A stretch of 64,000 bases of DNA from Hybos culiciformis (GCA_964007475.1 OZ023273.1:6424176-6488175); one strand, 5' to 3'. Shown: positions 11,846-25,000, counted from the stretch's first letter. Translations and numbers: made by a program. Notes: a model not told the origin generated them from the letters alone.

Positions 11846-14800
11846 CTATAAAGCACAATCATCTTTAAGTGGCTTTTTTAAATTATCACTATTTTCATCA
11901 ATATCGCTTAGTTGAACACTATGATATCTTTTAAACCATTGAAAATTTCTTATGAAAGGAGCCAAACAATCTTCATTGATTTGATCGTAATCCATTCGAC
12001 CGGTGAACAAATTAACTATATTTCCTATTATTAAAGCAATTAATACTCCAAAAGCAGTGTAAAACATAAATGACATATGATGTAAAGGTTTAAATCTGAA
12101 AATTAAAAAAAATATTTGAAATGTTTTCATAAATTTGTCTGTGCCAAATTTACGTATTATCATCATTGAAAATTGGTTCAATTCTGGTTATGTTGGGAAA
12201 GGAATAAGTACAACCTTCTGTGGTTACTGGTTTTTCCGGAAATATCAAGACTCCAGTGGCAATATCTATTTGTGCTCGTCCACATATATATGCCATTATA
12301 CATGATCCTAATATTCCCGCACTTAAAGCACTTTTTGAATTAATCCATGGCATCAAAAAACCCATTAAAAAAACTCCAATTAGAGGTCCACTAGTCATTG
12401 CTCCCATTGTTGCTGATAATTGCAATACCATACCTAATTTTTCGACCACAAAAACCAATGCTACGCATATCACTCCAGCAACAACAACAACCATTCTAAC
12501 AAGATGTGACGTTTGTTTTTCTGTTAACGGTTTAGTTCGATAAGGTTTCACAAAATCTTCCAATACTATGGCTGACATTGAATTCAGACCTGTTGATAAT
12601 GAGCTAAGCGCTGCACTAAAAACGCCAGCAACAAATAATCCAGGCATTCCAGGATAATCTCCTAATGTGTTCATAACTAATAGTGGCATTAACTGGTCTT
12701 TTGCTTTCGCTAGCTAGAAATAAAATACCAATTATTATGATTATGATAAACCTAATGGATTCTTATTTTAATAATTATTTGAACACTTTTGAAAAGTTAT
12801 TGGTTTCATAATTATAATTGGTTCTTTTACTTTATAACTTTTATGCATTTATTTATACTTTTGAAAAGTTATGGGTTTTAAAATTATAATTTGTTCTTTA
12901 AGAGGATTAACCGAAATATATTTTAAACTGATTTCGAATTCTGATTGATATCGAAAACACTTTTTTTTTATTAAGCAATTATTATTTGTTTATTATATTT
13001 ACCCCAGTTGTTAATGGATCACATTTATGGTATCTAGCAAATATAAGAAGGCCATTATACATTACACAACTTAGTAGAACTACCAAACCTATTGTAAATA
13101 TTATAAGTGTTTTTCTTGCGGACTTTAGATCTGGAACAGACAAGTATCTTTGGATCATTACTTGATTACAAGATGCCGATTGAATCCAATGAAAAGAACT
13201 GCCTATAAATACAGACCAAACAGAAAGTCGAACTGTATAATCCATTGTTAGCTCTGGTGCAACAATACGATTAGTCTCATAGTTCCGTCGAAATACTTCT
13301 GAAAACCCGCCAATATCTGATGTTCCTTTGATAATTACTAAGATGATTGAACCAAGCATAACGAAACTTTGAATAACATCAGTCCAAACAACAGCTTTTA
13401 TCCCGCCCTAAAAAAATGAATTATGAATTATTCTAATGCACGAATAAAATCATTTTCGTCTTGTCTAATTATGGCACTTCATTTTATCTAAATATACTTA
13501 AGACTCGTCACGACAAAATAACTGCAACACAAATTCTAGAATTAGTCTTGATTGTAGCCTTGCAGCTAATTAAAATTTAAAAAGTTCTTGATTTTCGATA
13601 AATTGTATTTGTCAAATAAAATATGTATATATATATAATAATAATATGTGTATAATATACGTATATCTACGAATATGAACCAACTTACCACACATGTGTA
13701 AAATATGCAAATTATGCATACAATTGGAGTTACAACATGGATGTTTACACCTGTCACTGAAATTCAAAATATTTTCTTATTAATAATAAAATTCAATTTA
13801 TTTTTTCGAGAAAGAAAAGAAGGCACTACATCGACATTTAACAAAACTCAGTTTTTTAGTAATATTCATAAGATATTAATCATTTATAGAATAAAAATAT
13901 TATCTTTTTTTAATCTATAAAATAAAATTATACCTTGATTAAAAGCCAATGCTGGAACAAAAATAACAATTGGTAGCCAAGTTATCTAAAATAAATAAAA
14001 CTCATAAAAAATAAAATATAGTTTTTAAGGAATTAATATTCTAAAAAACTTACCATGTTTATGGTGAATAAAATAGATCCAAACATCCGTACTTTATTAT
14101 CAAAGCGTAATTCAAGATACTGAACGTTAGAAAAAAAAAATAACAATATTTTTTAATTAATCGAAAGAAGGGAATGAATTAGTATTAGACAAAATATAAT
14201 AATTTTTTTTTACTTAAACAGTTAAAAACCATCTTTTTTCGCAATATTATCTAAGCTAGTAGTTGTAACTACAATTAATAGTTTTATTAGTTTTAATTTA
14301 ATTTTATTCTTTTTTTTTAACTTATCGTATCATATAAAATAAAATATTCCATTATTGTGAATGAAAAAATTAATATCAAATTTATTGAATGCATATATTT
14401 TTATTATAAAACCGCCTGTCTATATGGGGGCGAACTTAAGTTTTGAATTTATGAATTTATTATTGTCAATATTGTCATACCATTTATATGAGTAACTTAT
14501 ATGCATAAATTTTTCGAGATAAACCAGACGAATGTATAATAATAAAAAACCATATCTTTTTCTTTATTTTTTTTTTTTTTAGTAAAAAAATAAATAAAAA
14601 TAAATTCAAAAGAATACTTTATGACAATGCTTTGGCGGCAACTATATCTGTAGATTTTCCAAATACATATACATTTTTTTTTGTCAAATATCTTTAGTTC
14701 AGAAATTGCAGTAAACGCTAAAAATCATCCCTTTAGGGGGGAAAACTCATAAATTTTTATTTTAATAATATTTTAACTTAATTCTATAATATGTTTTTGT

Positions 14801-17800
14801 TACAAATACATAATATAATTTATTTTTAACCCATTTGTACCCGAAAATTTAATAAACTCAAAAAGTTAAGTTAAAATATTAGTTGAATGATAAAAATGAA
14901 GAAAAATTACAATTTTGTAGAAATTTGAATTGATAGCAATCTGATCTTTAAATTTTTATATTTCATTTACATATTAAATTGATATAATTTAATAAAAAAT
15001 TGAATAAAGGTTATTATATGCATAATATGTAGTGAACAAATTGTACATTTTTAAATTTAATGTTTATTAAATCAGTTTTTGATGTACAAATTTTTAAATG
15101 TTGTATTATAATTGTATTATATTAATTTTCTTAATTTACAATATATTATGCCCGAACTAATTACTATTGTAATAAAACACTTAGATGTATTATCCAAATA
15201 CAGAATTTATAACATGACAAAATTTATAGAATTCTAGATAATAATTTTGTTCATCTAACTGGAATAATTTTGAAACATAATATCTTAAAATAAATCAAAA
15301 ACTTGCAAAACTTAAAATATGTCGTTTGCATTATTTTCTAAATAAATAAATATTTGAACTTTAAATCCTTAATCCCTTAACTTTACACTTTTACATATTT
15401 TATTATATTATACCGTATTATTTTTTGTTTTTTAATATTTCATGTGAAGAAAGTGAAAGTAAGAAAAAAGAAATTGAAGCTTAAAAAGTTTAAATCAACA
15501 ACAATGATGAAATATGTTTTGAAATGAGAAAAAATAATCAATTTTATGATAACGTTTCACACATAACAAACTTTAAGGATAACATTCAATCACGATTCTG
15601 TAAAATAGTATACAAATAAATTATGAACTAAAAATATGTACATATATGAATTATTTGGAATAATAATAAAATTTACAAAATTTATTCAATATTAAACTAC
15701 TAGAAAAATTTTGCATCATCAGGAAATGAACATATTAAAAAAAAAAAACCAAGTCATTCATTCACAGCAATCAAATTTTAGATTATGTATTATCTTTCAG
15801 ATAATAATTTCTATGATTACTATAAGAGATAGTTGTTAAAAAAAAGTTTTTTCTTTTTTAATAAAAAGATTTAAATTAAAAATTAACTAAGAATTCTTTA
15901 TAAAATATATTTAAGCTTCCAAAATTAACTTTTATTGTCAATCCAATAAAAGTTAAATAAAAACACATTTAAATTTATTAACTAGACAAATTGAATCAAC
16001 AGAATATTTAAGTAGTCGAACTATATCGTTCAATTTCGTATTCCACGTAATGACGTAACAGATCCTGAATTATAAATAAAATACCTATATACGAATGAAC
16101 TTACAAATTTGAACCAGCTTTATAAAAATAAATATTAAACATTTTGCCATACTTGTTTTTTTGAAGTTTATACTTCTTTAGGCGCGGTGTATGATATAAA
16201 TGAGTAATTCTGTAGGGGGTAAAAATTATTTTACTCATTCGAATTTCGAGTTAAAAAAAAAACGACATGCTGTACCGTTTGAATACTCAAAAAAAATGAG
16301 TCCACTCAATAATCATGTTATTTATAAAAACAAAATAATTTGGCGCGAAAAATTTAAATTGAAATTATTTTTAAAAATCTTTCGTTTACAAATTTTTTAA
16401 AATTTAAATTTTTTTTCAAATTAGGTAGTTCAATAATCATTTGTCATTTATAAAAACAAAATAATTTAGCGCGGAAAATTTAAATTCAAATTATTTTTTA
16501 AAAATCTTTCGTTTACAAAAACTAAAATTTATTTTTCAAAATAGGTAGGTCAGATTACCTGCCAAAAATTTTTGGGGCAGGGACCTACGGTTAGGTCGTG
16601 CCGGCTCAAAATATGTTTAAAAAATTTTTTCCTCGGGTGAAATAATTAGATTACCTGAACAAAAATTTTGGGTACGGAGCTACAGTTAGAGTCTTCCCGC
16701 CTCAAAATATACCAAAATAATTTTTTTTCAATATAGGAAGCTCGGGTGAGAAATAAAGATTACCTGTCCAAAAAAAAGGAAGGAAGTGAGGGGGGCAGTA
16801 AGGGCTGAAGAGAGGTCGGAATGTAGGGCGGAAGGGAGGGCGGAAGTTAGGGCGGAAGTGAGGGCGGAAGTTAGGGCGGAAGTTAGGGCGGAAGTGAGGG
16901 CTGAAGTGAGGGCGGAAGTGTGGGCGGAAGTGAGGGCGGAAGTGAGGGCGAAAGTGAGGGCGGAAATAAGGGCGGAAGTGAGGACGGAAGTGAGGACGGA
17001 AGTGAGGACGGAAGTGAGGACGGAAGTGAAGACGGAAGTGAGGACGGAAGTGAGGGCGGAAGTGAGGGCGGAAGTGAGGGCGGAAGTGAGGGCGGAAGTG
17101 AGGGCGGAAGTGAGGGCGGAAGTGAGGGCGGAAGTGAGTGCGGAAGTGAGGGCGGAAGTGAGAGTGGAAGTGAGGGCGGAAGTGAGGGCGGAAGTGAGGG
17201 CGGAAGTGAGAGTGGAAGTGAGGGCGGAAGTGAGGGCGGAAGTGAGGGCGGAAGTGAGGGCGGAAGTGAGGGCGGAAGTGAGGCCGAAGTGAGGGCGGAA
17301 GTGAGGGCGGAAGTGAGGGCGGAAGTGAGGGCGGAAGTGAGGGCGGAAGTGAGGGCGGAAGTGAGGGCGGAAGTGAGAGTGGAAGTGAGGCCGGAAGTGA
17401 GGGCGGAAGTGAGGGCGGAAGTGAGGGCGGAAGTGAGGGCGGAAGTGAGGGCGGAAGTGAGGGCGGAAGTGAGGGCGGAAGTGAGGGCGGAAGTGAGGGC
17501 GGAAATAAGGGCGGAAGTGAGGACGGAAGTGAGGACGGAAGTGAGGACGGAAGTGAGGACGGAAGTGAGGACGGAAGTGAGGACGGAAGTGAGGGCGGAA
17601 GTGAGGGCGGAAGTGAGGGCGGAAGTGAGGGCGGAAGTGAGGGCGTAAGTGAGGGCGGAAGTGAGTGCGGAAGTGAGGGCGGAAGTGAGAGTGGAAGTGA
17701 GAGTGGAAGTGAGGGCGGAAGTGAGGGCGGAAGTGAGGGCGGAAGTGAGAGTGGAAGTGAGGGTGGAAGTGAGGGCGGAAGTGAGGGCGGAAGTGAGGGC

Positions 17801-20677
17801 GGAAGTGAGGGCGGAAGTGAGGGCGGAAGTGAGGGCGGAAGTGAGGGCGGAAGTGAGGGCGGAAGTGAGAGTGGAAGTGAGGGCGGAAGTGAGGGCGGAA
17901 GTGAGGCCGGAAGTGAGGGCGGAAGTGAGGGCGGAAGTGAGGGCGGAAGTGAGGGCGGAAGTGAGGGCGGAAGTGAGGGCGGAAGTGAGGGCGGAAGTGA
18001 GGGCGGAAGTGAGGGCGGAAGTGAGAGCGGAAGCGAGGGTGGTAGTGAGGGCGGAAGTGAGGGCGGAAGTGAGGGCGGAAGTGAGTGCGGAAGTGAGGGC
18101 GGAAGTGAGGGCGGAAGTGAGGGCGGAAGTGAGGGCGGAAGTGAGGGCGGAAGTGAGGGCGGAAGTGAGGGCGGAAGTGAGGGCGGAAGTGAGGGCGGAA
18201 GTGAGGGCGGAAGTGAGGGCGGAAGTGAGGGCGGAAGTGAGAGCGGAAGTGAGGGCGGAAATCAGGGCGAAAATCATGGCGGAAGTGGGGGGCGAAAGAG
18301 AGGTTGATAGTTAGGGCAGAAGTGAGGGCGGAAGTGAGGCCGGAAGTGAGGGCGGAAGTGAGATTGGAAGTGCGGGCGGAAGTGAGGGTGGAATTACCTG
18401 ACCAAAAATTTTGGATAGGGAGCTATGGTTAGGGTCTTCCCTGCATAAAATATGCAAAAAAAAAGTTTTTTAAATAGGTAGCGCCGGTGAAATAAAGATT
18501 ACCTGCCCAAAAGTTTTGGGTAGCTAGCTACTTTTAGAGTCGTCCTGGCTCAAAATATAAAAAAAAAACACACGAAGCAGTCATAGGAACTGCTGAAAGA
18601 AGTTTGTACTTAAAGCTTTAAACTATGAAATAACAAGAACTACAAATAATGGACTGCTTTTGGACTGCTGGACTGATTTTTATTTTAATTTACATTTTGT
18701 ACTGAGCAGCCCATCATTTATAGCCACTGTTATTTCATAGTTTAAAGCTTAAGTATAAACTTCTTTCGGCAGTTCCTATGACTGCTTCGTGTGTTTTTTT
18801 GTTTTTTTTCACTACATTTGCATAAAAAACACCCACAAAAATTATTTTACATTAAACATTATGCTATATGAAAAAGGAGCCACTTTCGTATTTGTTTATT
18901 TGTCATTCTGATGTAGAGTTATATTATCAGTCTGTGTTTTTACAAAATGGACTAGTTTCTAGTAAGTTATAAAATCCACCAAAACCACTGCAGACAAATA
19001 TTTGCATTTAAAAAATGATATTTCATTTATGGCAAAAATATAATAATATTTAAACGATATAAAAATCAGAATTTTAATCAAAATCTATAATTTATTTAAA
19101 TTTTAAATGCTTTTAATATAAAATATATAAATACGTATTTCATTCCAATGCAATTATAGAATACTATCATCTTATTTTTAAGGAAAATGTTGGAATGATT
19201 TGAACATACATTAATTTTAATATCTTAGATTTGTTTTTATATGTAATCATTATCGTTGGTTATAAGTGGCGTTAAACTTGAGTAGAAGAATCAATGAAAC
19301 GATATTAAAGGTTTCAAAAAAATATTAGATAATAAAAGAGTTTTAAAATCATTCTTTGACAATTCATTATTGCATTCAAATAAACATAAAAATATAGACA
19401 TTTCCTTTCACTTCAATTAATAAAAAAATGATGCTCTAATGTTGAATTATTTTTCTTTTGCTAGTTAATTGGTTATCGATAAACAATCAAGTTCTTGTTA
19501 ATATAGTTAAATATTGTAATGAAGTTAATTAATGTAATGTAAGTTAGTTAATTAGAATTTATTTTCACTATGTTTTCACTAACTAAAAATAAAATAATGT
19601 TATAAAATAACTTTAATAAACAATATTTATTTAATTTTTTTATTAAATTTAACTTATTTTACAACTTACTTCATAAGTCGATGTTATTTGCAAGTTACAA
19701 AACACTGGTAAAAAAATATACCATGAAATAATGCCAGAAAATGCAATTGAAATTAATATAAAAGCGTACTGAGTTCCATATACATAGATTTCAGTTGAAG
19801 TTCCCAAAAGTGAAATTCCGGAAACAAAGCTAAAATTAAATTGAAATGATGATTATGTTAAAGCGGAATATATATATATGAATATTCTATTCTTTTTAAT
19901 AGGATTTAAAAAAATAAGATGTAAAATAGGGGCTGTTTTTTTGCGATATTTTTTCCATCTTATGTTGCGTAGAAATCACAAAATATGTTTGTTTGCTTTT
20001 TTATCGATTAAAATATTGTAGTTAAGTTCTATTTTTTTTGATTAATTAAAATAGTTTTAATTGCTAAGAGAATAAGATGCTTAATTTTATGTAAATTTTA
20101 TGTACATTATTTTAGTAATTAATAATTTCTTTTACCTTGCAACTAATGATAATGATACTGGAAATATTTTCATTTTTCTTCCACCTACTAAGTAATTTAA
20201 AGCTTCTGAACCCCGTCGTTCCTCAATTTTCTTTCCTTTAGCCAATTGTTTTTTAATATTTTGATTTTTTTCAACAAAACCAAAATAAATTCCAATCACA
20301 GCGCAAATGGCTAACATTAATACAAATACTAGATAATCAGCAACACCAAAAAGTTGAAGTGATGTGCTTAAATCGTTCACACTTAATTTTTGTTTTGTTT
20401 CTAGATTTATTGAAGAAACTTCAAGAATATCACTAGAAACAGTTGAAAAAGTAACAGATACAGTATCCAAAGTTGATGCTACTGTATCATCCGTTGATTG
20501 ATATAAATCCGATGTGGTTTGATAATCAGATGATAATGATGCTAACGATGGTGGTGTCGGTGATAATGATGTATATTCAGATGATGAGGACGAATAATCA
20601 GACATTGTTGTAAAATAATCTGATGATGAAGATGGTAATGATGATGATGAGTATTCTGTTGTTGTTGTGATTTCCAT
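11846..20677 (-). CDS. SLC5-family sodium/solute symporter (SMCT-like), gene C, 8 exons, 700 aa
   Basis: Exons, 5' to 3': 20677-20136, 19829-19670, 14119-14054, 13985-13934, 13756-13689, 13407-13003, 12713-12154, 12095-11846. All junctions are GT-AG and in phase, giving 701 codons with the stop. Residues 1 to about 95 form a Ser/Thr-rich, low-complexity N-terminus unlike genes A and D. The first membrane helix is near 111-134, NYLVGGRKM near 161-169, and SGISLLG follows in exon 2. [11 protein letters not shown] carries the Na2-site serines near 468-469. Two introns present in genes A and D are absent: exons 6+7 are one 405-bp exon (exactly 155+250) and exons 8+9 one 560-bp exon. The 5.5-kb intron 2 holds the minisatellite and a fold-back element. 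The 289-bp intron before exon 12713 contains a direct duplication of ~40 bp. The substrate is inferred from family only. Confidence 0.88.
16311..16553. repeat. Two-copy ~122-bp tandem duplication
   Basis: Blocks near 16311-16432 and 16433-16553 share the core TATAAAAACAAAATAATTT, then GCGCG, AAATTTAAATT, TTTAAAAATCTTTCGTTTAC and AGGTAG in the same order. They sit directly before the ~100-bp repeat units, inside intron 2 of gene C. Confidence 0.65.
16540..16777. repeat. Left flank of nested array: ~100-bp repeat units
   Basis: Units contain, in order, AGGTAG or GGAAGCTCGGGTGA, GATTACCTG, CCAAAAATTTT, a GGGAGCTACGGTTAG-like block, and CTCAAAATAT. Two and a half copies lie here; the last is interrupted just after GATTACCTGTCC by the 12-bp minisatellite. 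Confidence 0.7.
16778..18391. repeat. 12-bp minisatellite (GGAAGTGAGGGC)n, about 130 copies
   Basis: The unit GGAAGTGAGGGC repeats almost without interruption for 1.6 kb. Variants include GAGGAC, GAGTGC, GAGAGT, GAGGCC and GGAAATAAGGGC. A cluster of GGAAATAAGGGC followed by GAGGAC units occurs near 16961-17050 and again near 17502-17590. GAGTGC and GAGAGT variants follow both blocks in matching order, showing an internal duplication of roughly 540 bp. One unit near 17281 lacks a base and shifts register. The plus strand is almost pure purine apart from the T and C of each unit. Long ORFs on both strands are a by-product of the period being divisible by three; I do not regard them as genes. 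It lies in intron 2 of gene C. Confidence 0.97.
18392..18562. repeat. Right flank of nested array: ~100-bp repeat units
   Basis: The same unit as on the left resumes here: ATTACCTGACCAAAAATTTT, GGGAGCTATGGTTAGGGTC, TAAAATATGC. A second copy has AGATTACCTGCCCAAAAG, AGCTAGCTACTTTTAGAGTC and CTCAAAATAT. The ATTACCTG segment is present at both junctions with the minisatellite, so the 12-bp array expanded within, or inserted into, one of these units. Confidence 0.7.
18563..18800. mobile_element. Fold-back (MITE-like) inverted repeat, ~73-bp arms
   Basis: The left arm (18563-18635) starts with an A-run and ACACACGAAGCAGTCATAGG. It is matched in reverse by the right arm (18728-18800), ending in CCTATGACTGCTTCGTGTGT plus a T-run. 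The arms differ at about three positions and enclose a ~92-bp spacer. No target-site duplication is clear because both flanks are homopolymeric. It is non-coding and lies in intron 2 of gene C. Confidence 0.75.
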
Positions 20678-21858
20678 TTGAAGTTCTTTTGAACCCTTGG
20701 TGTGAGGGTTAAAAAAATAAAATAATAAATAGTCTTCTGCAGATTTATTGAACTAATTACGGTTTTTCTTCTTTTTTTTTTTGCGAAATTTCTTTAATTA
20801 AGTAAGAATATGAAAAGAAGATAAAAAAAAAATATTTAGCAATAATGGAATAATTGCCAAACCACCTGCTGATTCTATAAATGCATATCCATTTGTAAGA
20901 CAAAACAAGACAACAAAATATTTCTAAACAAAATCGTACTTTATCTTCTGATTATAATGAAAATTAAAAATGAATTAAGTTGGAAAAATTCTTTATTGTT
21001 GGCCACAAAATCCTTCATTTTTAATTAAGACAGACAAGGCACTTTTGAATAAATAATAAATAACGTTGTATATATTTAGTTGCATAGAAATTTAATATTA
21101 TTTTTTTTTTTTATTAAATTTTTCGAATTTAAGAGAATAATGTGGTGTAATATGCAGTAATATCGATATTCTACTGAATATTTGAGTTAAGTTTCGTTCC
21201 TTTTTTTTGTACTAAACTATATACATACTAAAATATTTTTATGTGGTTAAATAGTTTCTTCCAATTGCCACTACTTAGTTTAGTTGCAATTAGTAGCGGA
21301 TCTAGACTAGGAGTAAGGGGCGGGGTGTATTCTATATAACATTGTAGATATCAGAGCAGATGTATAACTGAGTGCAGTTTATAAAATTTAATTTATAAGT
21401 TTCTTGAATCCAAGCTCTTTCGGATGTCAACAATTTTCCATTTTTGAAAAAAAATATTTTTTTTAATTCCTTAAAGTTTAAATTAAACTAATTTCTTACA
21501 AATTTCGTTTTTATTAATTTTTTTTGAAAATTTCCGAAAAAAAAAATTTAACTTTAAATATTCATAGTTTTTAAATTAAAGTTTAAAATTTTCACTTTAG
21601 TTAAATGTATCGTCTTAAAATTTATTCACAATTTTTCACTAAATATTTTATTAAATTTTCTCACTTATTTTTTATTTATTTTTTTTATTAACTTTTAATG
21701 AAAATCTAGAAAATTTTTCATAAAAACAAAAAAATTAAATTTCTTTTTTTGCGGATTATTATTTTTTTTTAACTGATTTCGCTTAAAGCTAATGGTCAAT
21801 TAAATAAAATTTTCATGTTTTTAATTAATAGACGTACAACCATATACTTTTTTTTCCT

Positions 21859-22058
21859 NNNNNNNNNNNNNNNNNNNNNNNNNNNNNNNNNNNNNNNNNN
21901 NNNNNNNNNNNNNNNNNNNNNNNNNNNNNNNNNNNNNNNNNNNNNNNNNNNNNNNNNNNNNNNNNNNNNNNNNNNNNNNNNNNNNNNNNNNNNNNNNNNN
22001 NNNNNNNNNNNNNNNNNNNNNNNNNNNNNNNNNNNNNNNNNNNNNNNNNNNNNNNNNN
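21859..22058. other. Assembly gap (200 N)
   Basis: A run of exactly 200 undetermined bases. A round length like this is usually a scaffolding placeholder, so the true size is unknown. It lies upstream of gene C, between two T-rich/A-rich stretches. Confidence 1.
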
Positions 22059-25000
22059 ATTTAATAAAAAAAAAAAAAACTTTCAAGAATATGATGTAAA
22101 AGAAAAAAAACCAAATTAAACTGTGTACAATAAAAAAAAAAAAGTTAGTCAATTTATGACATCTTCAAATAAAACTAGGTAAAACATAAAATAACGTCAT
22201 CCAACTTTGTTATTTCTTTTAATATTACGTTAACGTATATGATAATACAAATATTTTTATCTAACTGATATAAATTAAATGGGTTTAAATTAAAACAAAT
22301 AAGAAAAAAAGAATTTTTAAATAAAATAATTAAAGTGAAATTTATATTGATAAAAAAAATATTTATATAATACATAAAACATAAAATATGAAATTTCGTT
22401 TAATTATTTCGCGTAAGTATCTTAGTTCTATAGGTAAATATTGAGCCTTTTGTAAATGTTTTTTTTTTTTAATAAGATTTTACTTCCGCCTTTAATACTT
22501 CGACAGAATGAATTTTATAAATTGCAAAACTAATAATTTTTCATTTCTAATTTATTAATAAATTTTTCCAAAAAAATTAATGTATTAAACTAGTTAAAGA
22601 AATTATTAATAATAACAAAACAGAAGTTAAAAATTTGACAACCTTAATATTAGAAGTCTAGATTTAATAAGTATATTAACCAGACAACTTTTAAAATTTT
22701 GATTTTGTCGTTATTGATTCCGAATAATCACTAACTACATAGAAATTACGTTTCAAGTAAAAGTTTTTTAATTTTTGTTCATAATTCGTAAACAAACAAC
22801 ATTTATATTTGAATATTTTGAAAATGGTAAATTATCGCAAAATAGGGATTAACTGCAGGTTTATTAAAAAAAAAAACAAAATTAAGAAATATTTTTTGAA
22901 TTTTAATGATAAATAATAATTTTTATTAATTTTGCAAATTTTAAACATAAAATCTTTGGATCATTCCAAATTATCTGTACAATAATGAAAAAAATAAGTT
23001 GATACATTTGTGGGTTGGACTTATATGTGGAAAAAAATGGAAAATTCTTACATATTGTTGTTACTAAATGACTTAATTGTTATGAAAAAAAAAAAATTGC
23101 TTGATTACAAACGAATAAACATTTTTTAAACTACAACATGCTTATAACAGAGGAATCGTGAAAAGATCAAATATCAAGCTTTAAATCAGTAAGATTATGA
23201 AAGGTTCGTTTACATTACAAGATTTCTAATGTAGGAAGCTATTTTATATAGTGTTAAAAATTCTTAGCAAATGCTTTAAGTTCTATTTTAACGATTCTAA
23301 ATAACGTAACTCTAAATTAAATCATGTTTTATTGTCGATAAGTTAGGTAACACATTTTTTAATTCCTGTTTTCACAACTTAATGGCTTTTTGTTTTACTA
23401 TGATTATTTCTTGTAAAATAAGAAAATTATAAGAAACATAAAATTAAGTAATTATTATTGTAATAAACATAGAAACGTGAAAAGTTGATGTATATACATA
23501 CTAAATATAATAATAAATGAATAAATCCATTATTAGCTTAATATTGAATAAATTGTTATAGAAACATTATTATAATGCAGAATTTCAATATGGCATTATA
23601 TAAATATCAAAATTTTATTTCCTGGGCACGAATATCCATTTTTTTTTTTAACTTTTTGAATTCAAAATAATTTTTATTTCAAAATATGATTACGTTTTTA
23701 AATATAAGATTCAAAAGCATAAGAAAAGTATTAAATAAGATAAAAACTATTAATGACTTTTTGATTGGATGAAATTCTCAAGATCCTAGGGATATATTTC
23801 TGAAATAAATGCAATTTGGAAAATTATTTTGTACTTAAGTTATGAATGCATAACTTAAAAGAAATAAAATTTACATTTCATCTGATTTTAAAACGGTATC
23901 AAAACTTTTAATGTTTATTTTAAAAAGTTATTGTTTTTTTGAAATATTTGAAATATTTGAGTTATACGAGTATAGAAAATTGAACTTTATTAAGCTTAAT
24001 AATTAGTAGTATGAAATTTCTTTTTGCAGGCCTGTACGATGTTCTTGAAAAAGATTCCTACAATATTTTCTTATGAAAATAAATGTTTCGAATATATTTC
24101 AATAAATATCAACCATTTTACATCAATATAAAATGTAAGCAGCAAACCTCTAAGTTCGTAGATATCTAAATTTGCTTTAAAGATCAAGTTGATCTAAGGT
24201 AGGTATATTCAAATATCCTTTTTTTAAATTTCAAAATACCACACACAATATTTTAAGAATCTTAAGATATAAGCTTAAAATTTTCCGTACGTTTAATCTT
24301 GAATTTACTAATATTTACGTAAACTGGTCTTGATAAACAAAATCAAAATCATTTATTTGTATACATAACAAAAAAATAAAATAGAAATTGCTACCGAGTG
24401 AATTAAGATTTAGTATCCATAAACTAATTTTATCACTTAAAATCTATTTTTGTACAGTTTTTATTATTTATTCATTGTTTGCACTTTCAATGATAAACTT
24501 TATTATATTATTCTTTTATTCCACAATTAAATAATTCTTCATTAAGGAAAAAAAAACTTCAGATTTACTTTTTAAAAAGTCATTATCATTCCGGGTTTTT
24601 TTTTATTCATATATAGAATATCAAAAATATTATTATCTAACAGAATTTTGTTAAGGAAGTTTAAATTTTAACTCAAACACTATTGGGCATATATAATAAC
24701 TAAAACATCAGATAATTTAAATTGATAAGGAAAATATGGAAATACCCATTTTAGTGCGTAAGCGTATTTGTTCTAGTTACGGGTTATTAAATTTTATCGA
24801 AGTGATTTTTATTTCGGAATCAGTAGAATTTCAAATTAATTTTGAGAGGTACTTAAAATAAAATAAAATTTAGCTGTTTAATATTTATTACTTTTTCGTT
24901 TGATTATTAATAAATAATTATAATAATTGGCATATTTTTGGGTGGTTTATTTTACAATTAGATTTGGTACGATTTAAATATTTAGCTACCTACGGCACTG

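Noticed and set aside
12220..12543. 107-codon plus-strand ORF opposite gene C
   Set aside because: It is antisense to the 12713-12154 exon of gene C, whose reading is supported by paralogue similarity and splice sites.
16786..18314. Long ORFs in the 12-bp minisatellite, on both strands (up to 464 codons of repeats such as ALTS or EVRA)
   Set aside because: The 12-bp period keeps several frames open on both strands at once; there is no start context or non-repeat domain, and it lies in an intron of gene C.
21796..22152. ORFs crossing the N gap
   Set aside because: They are open only because undetermined bases hide stops; the flanks are A/T homopolymers.
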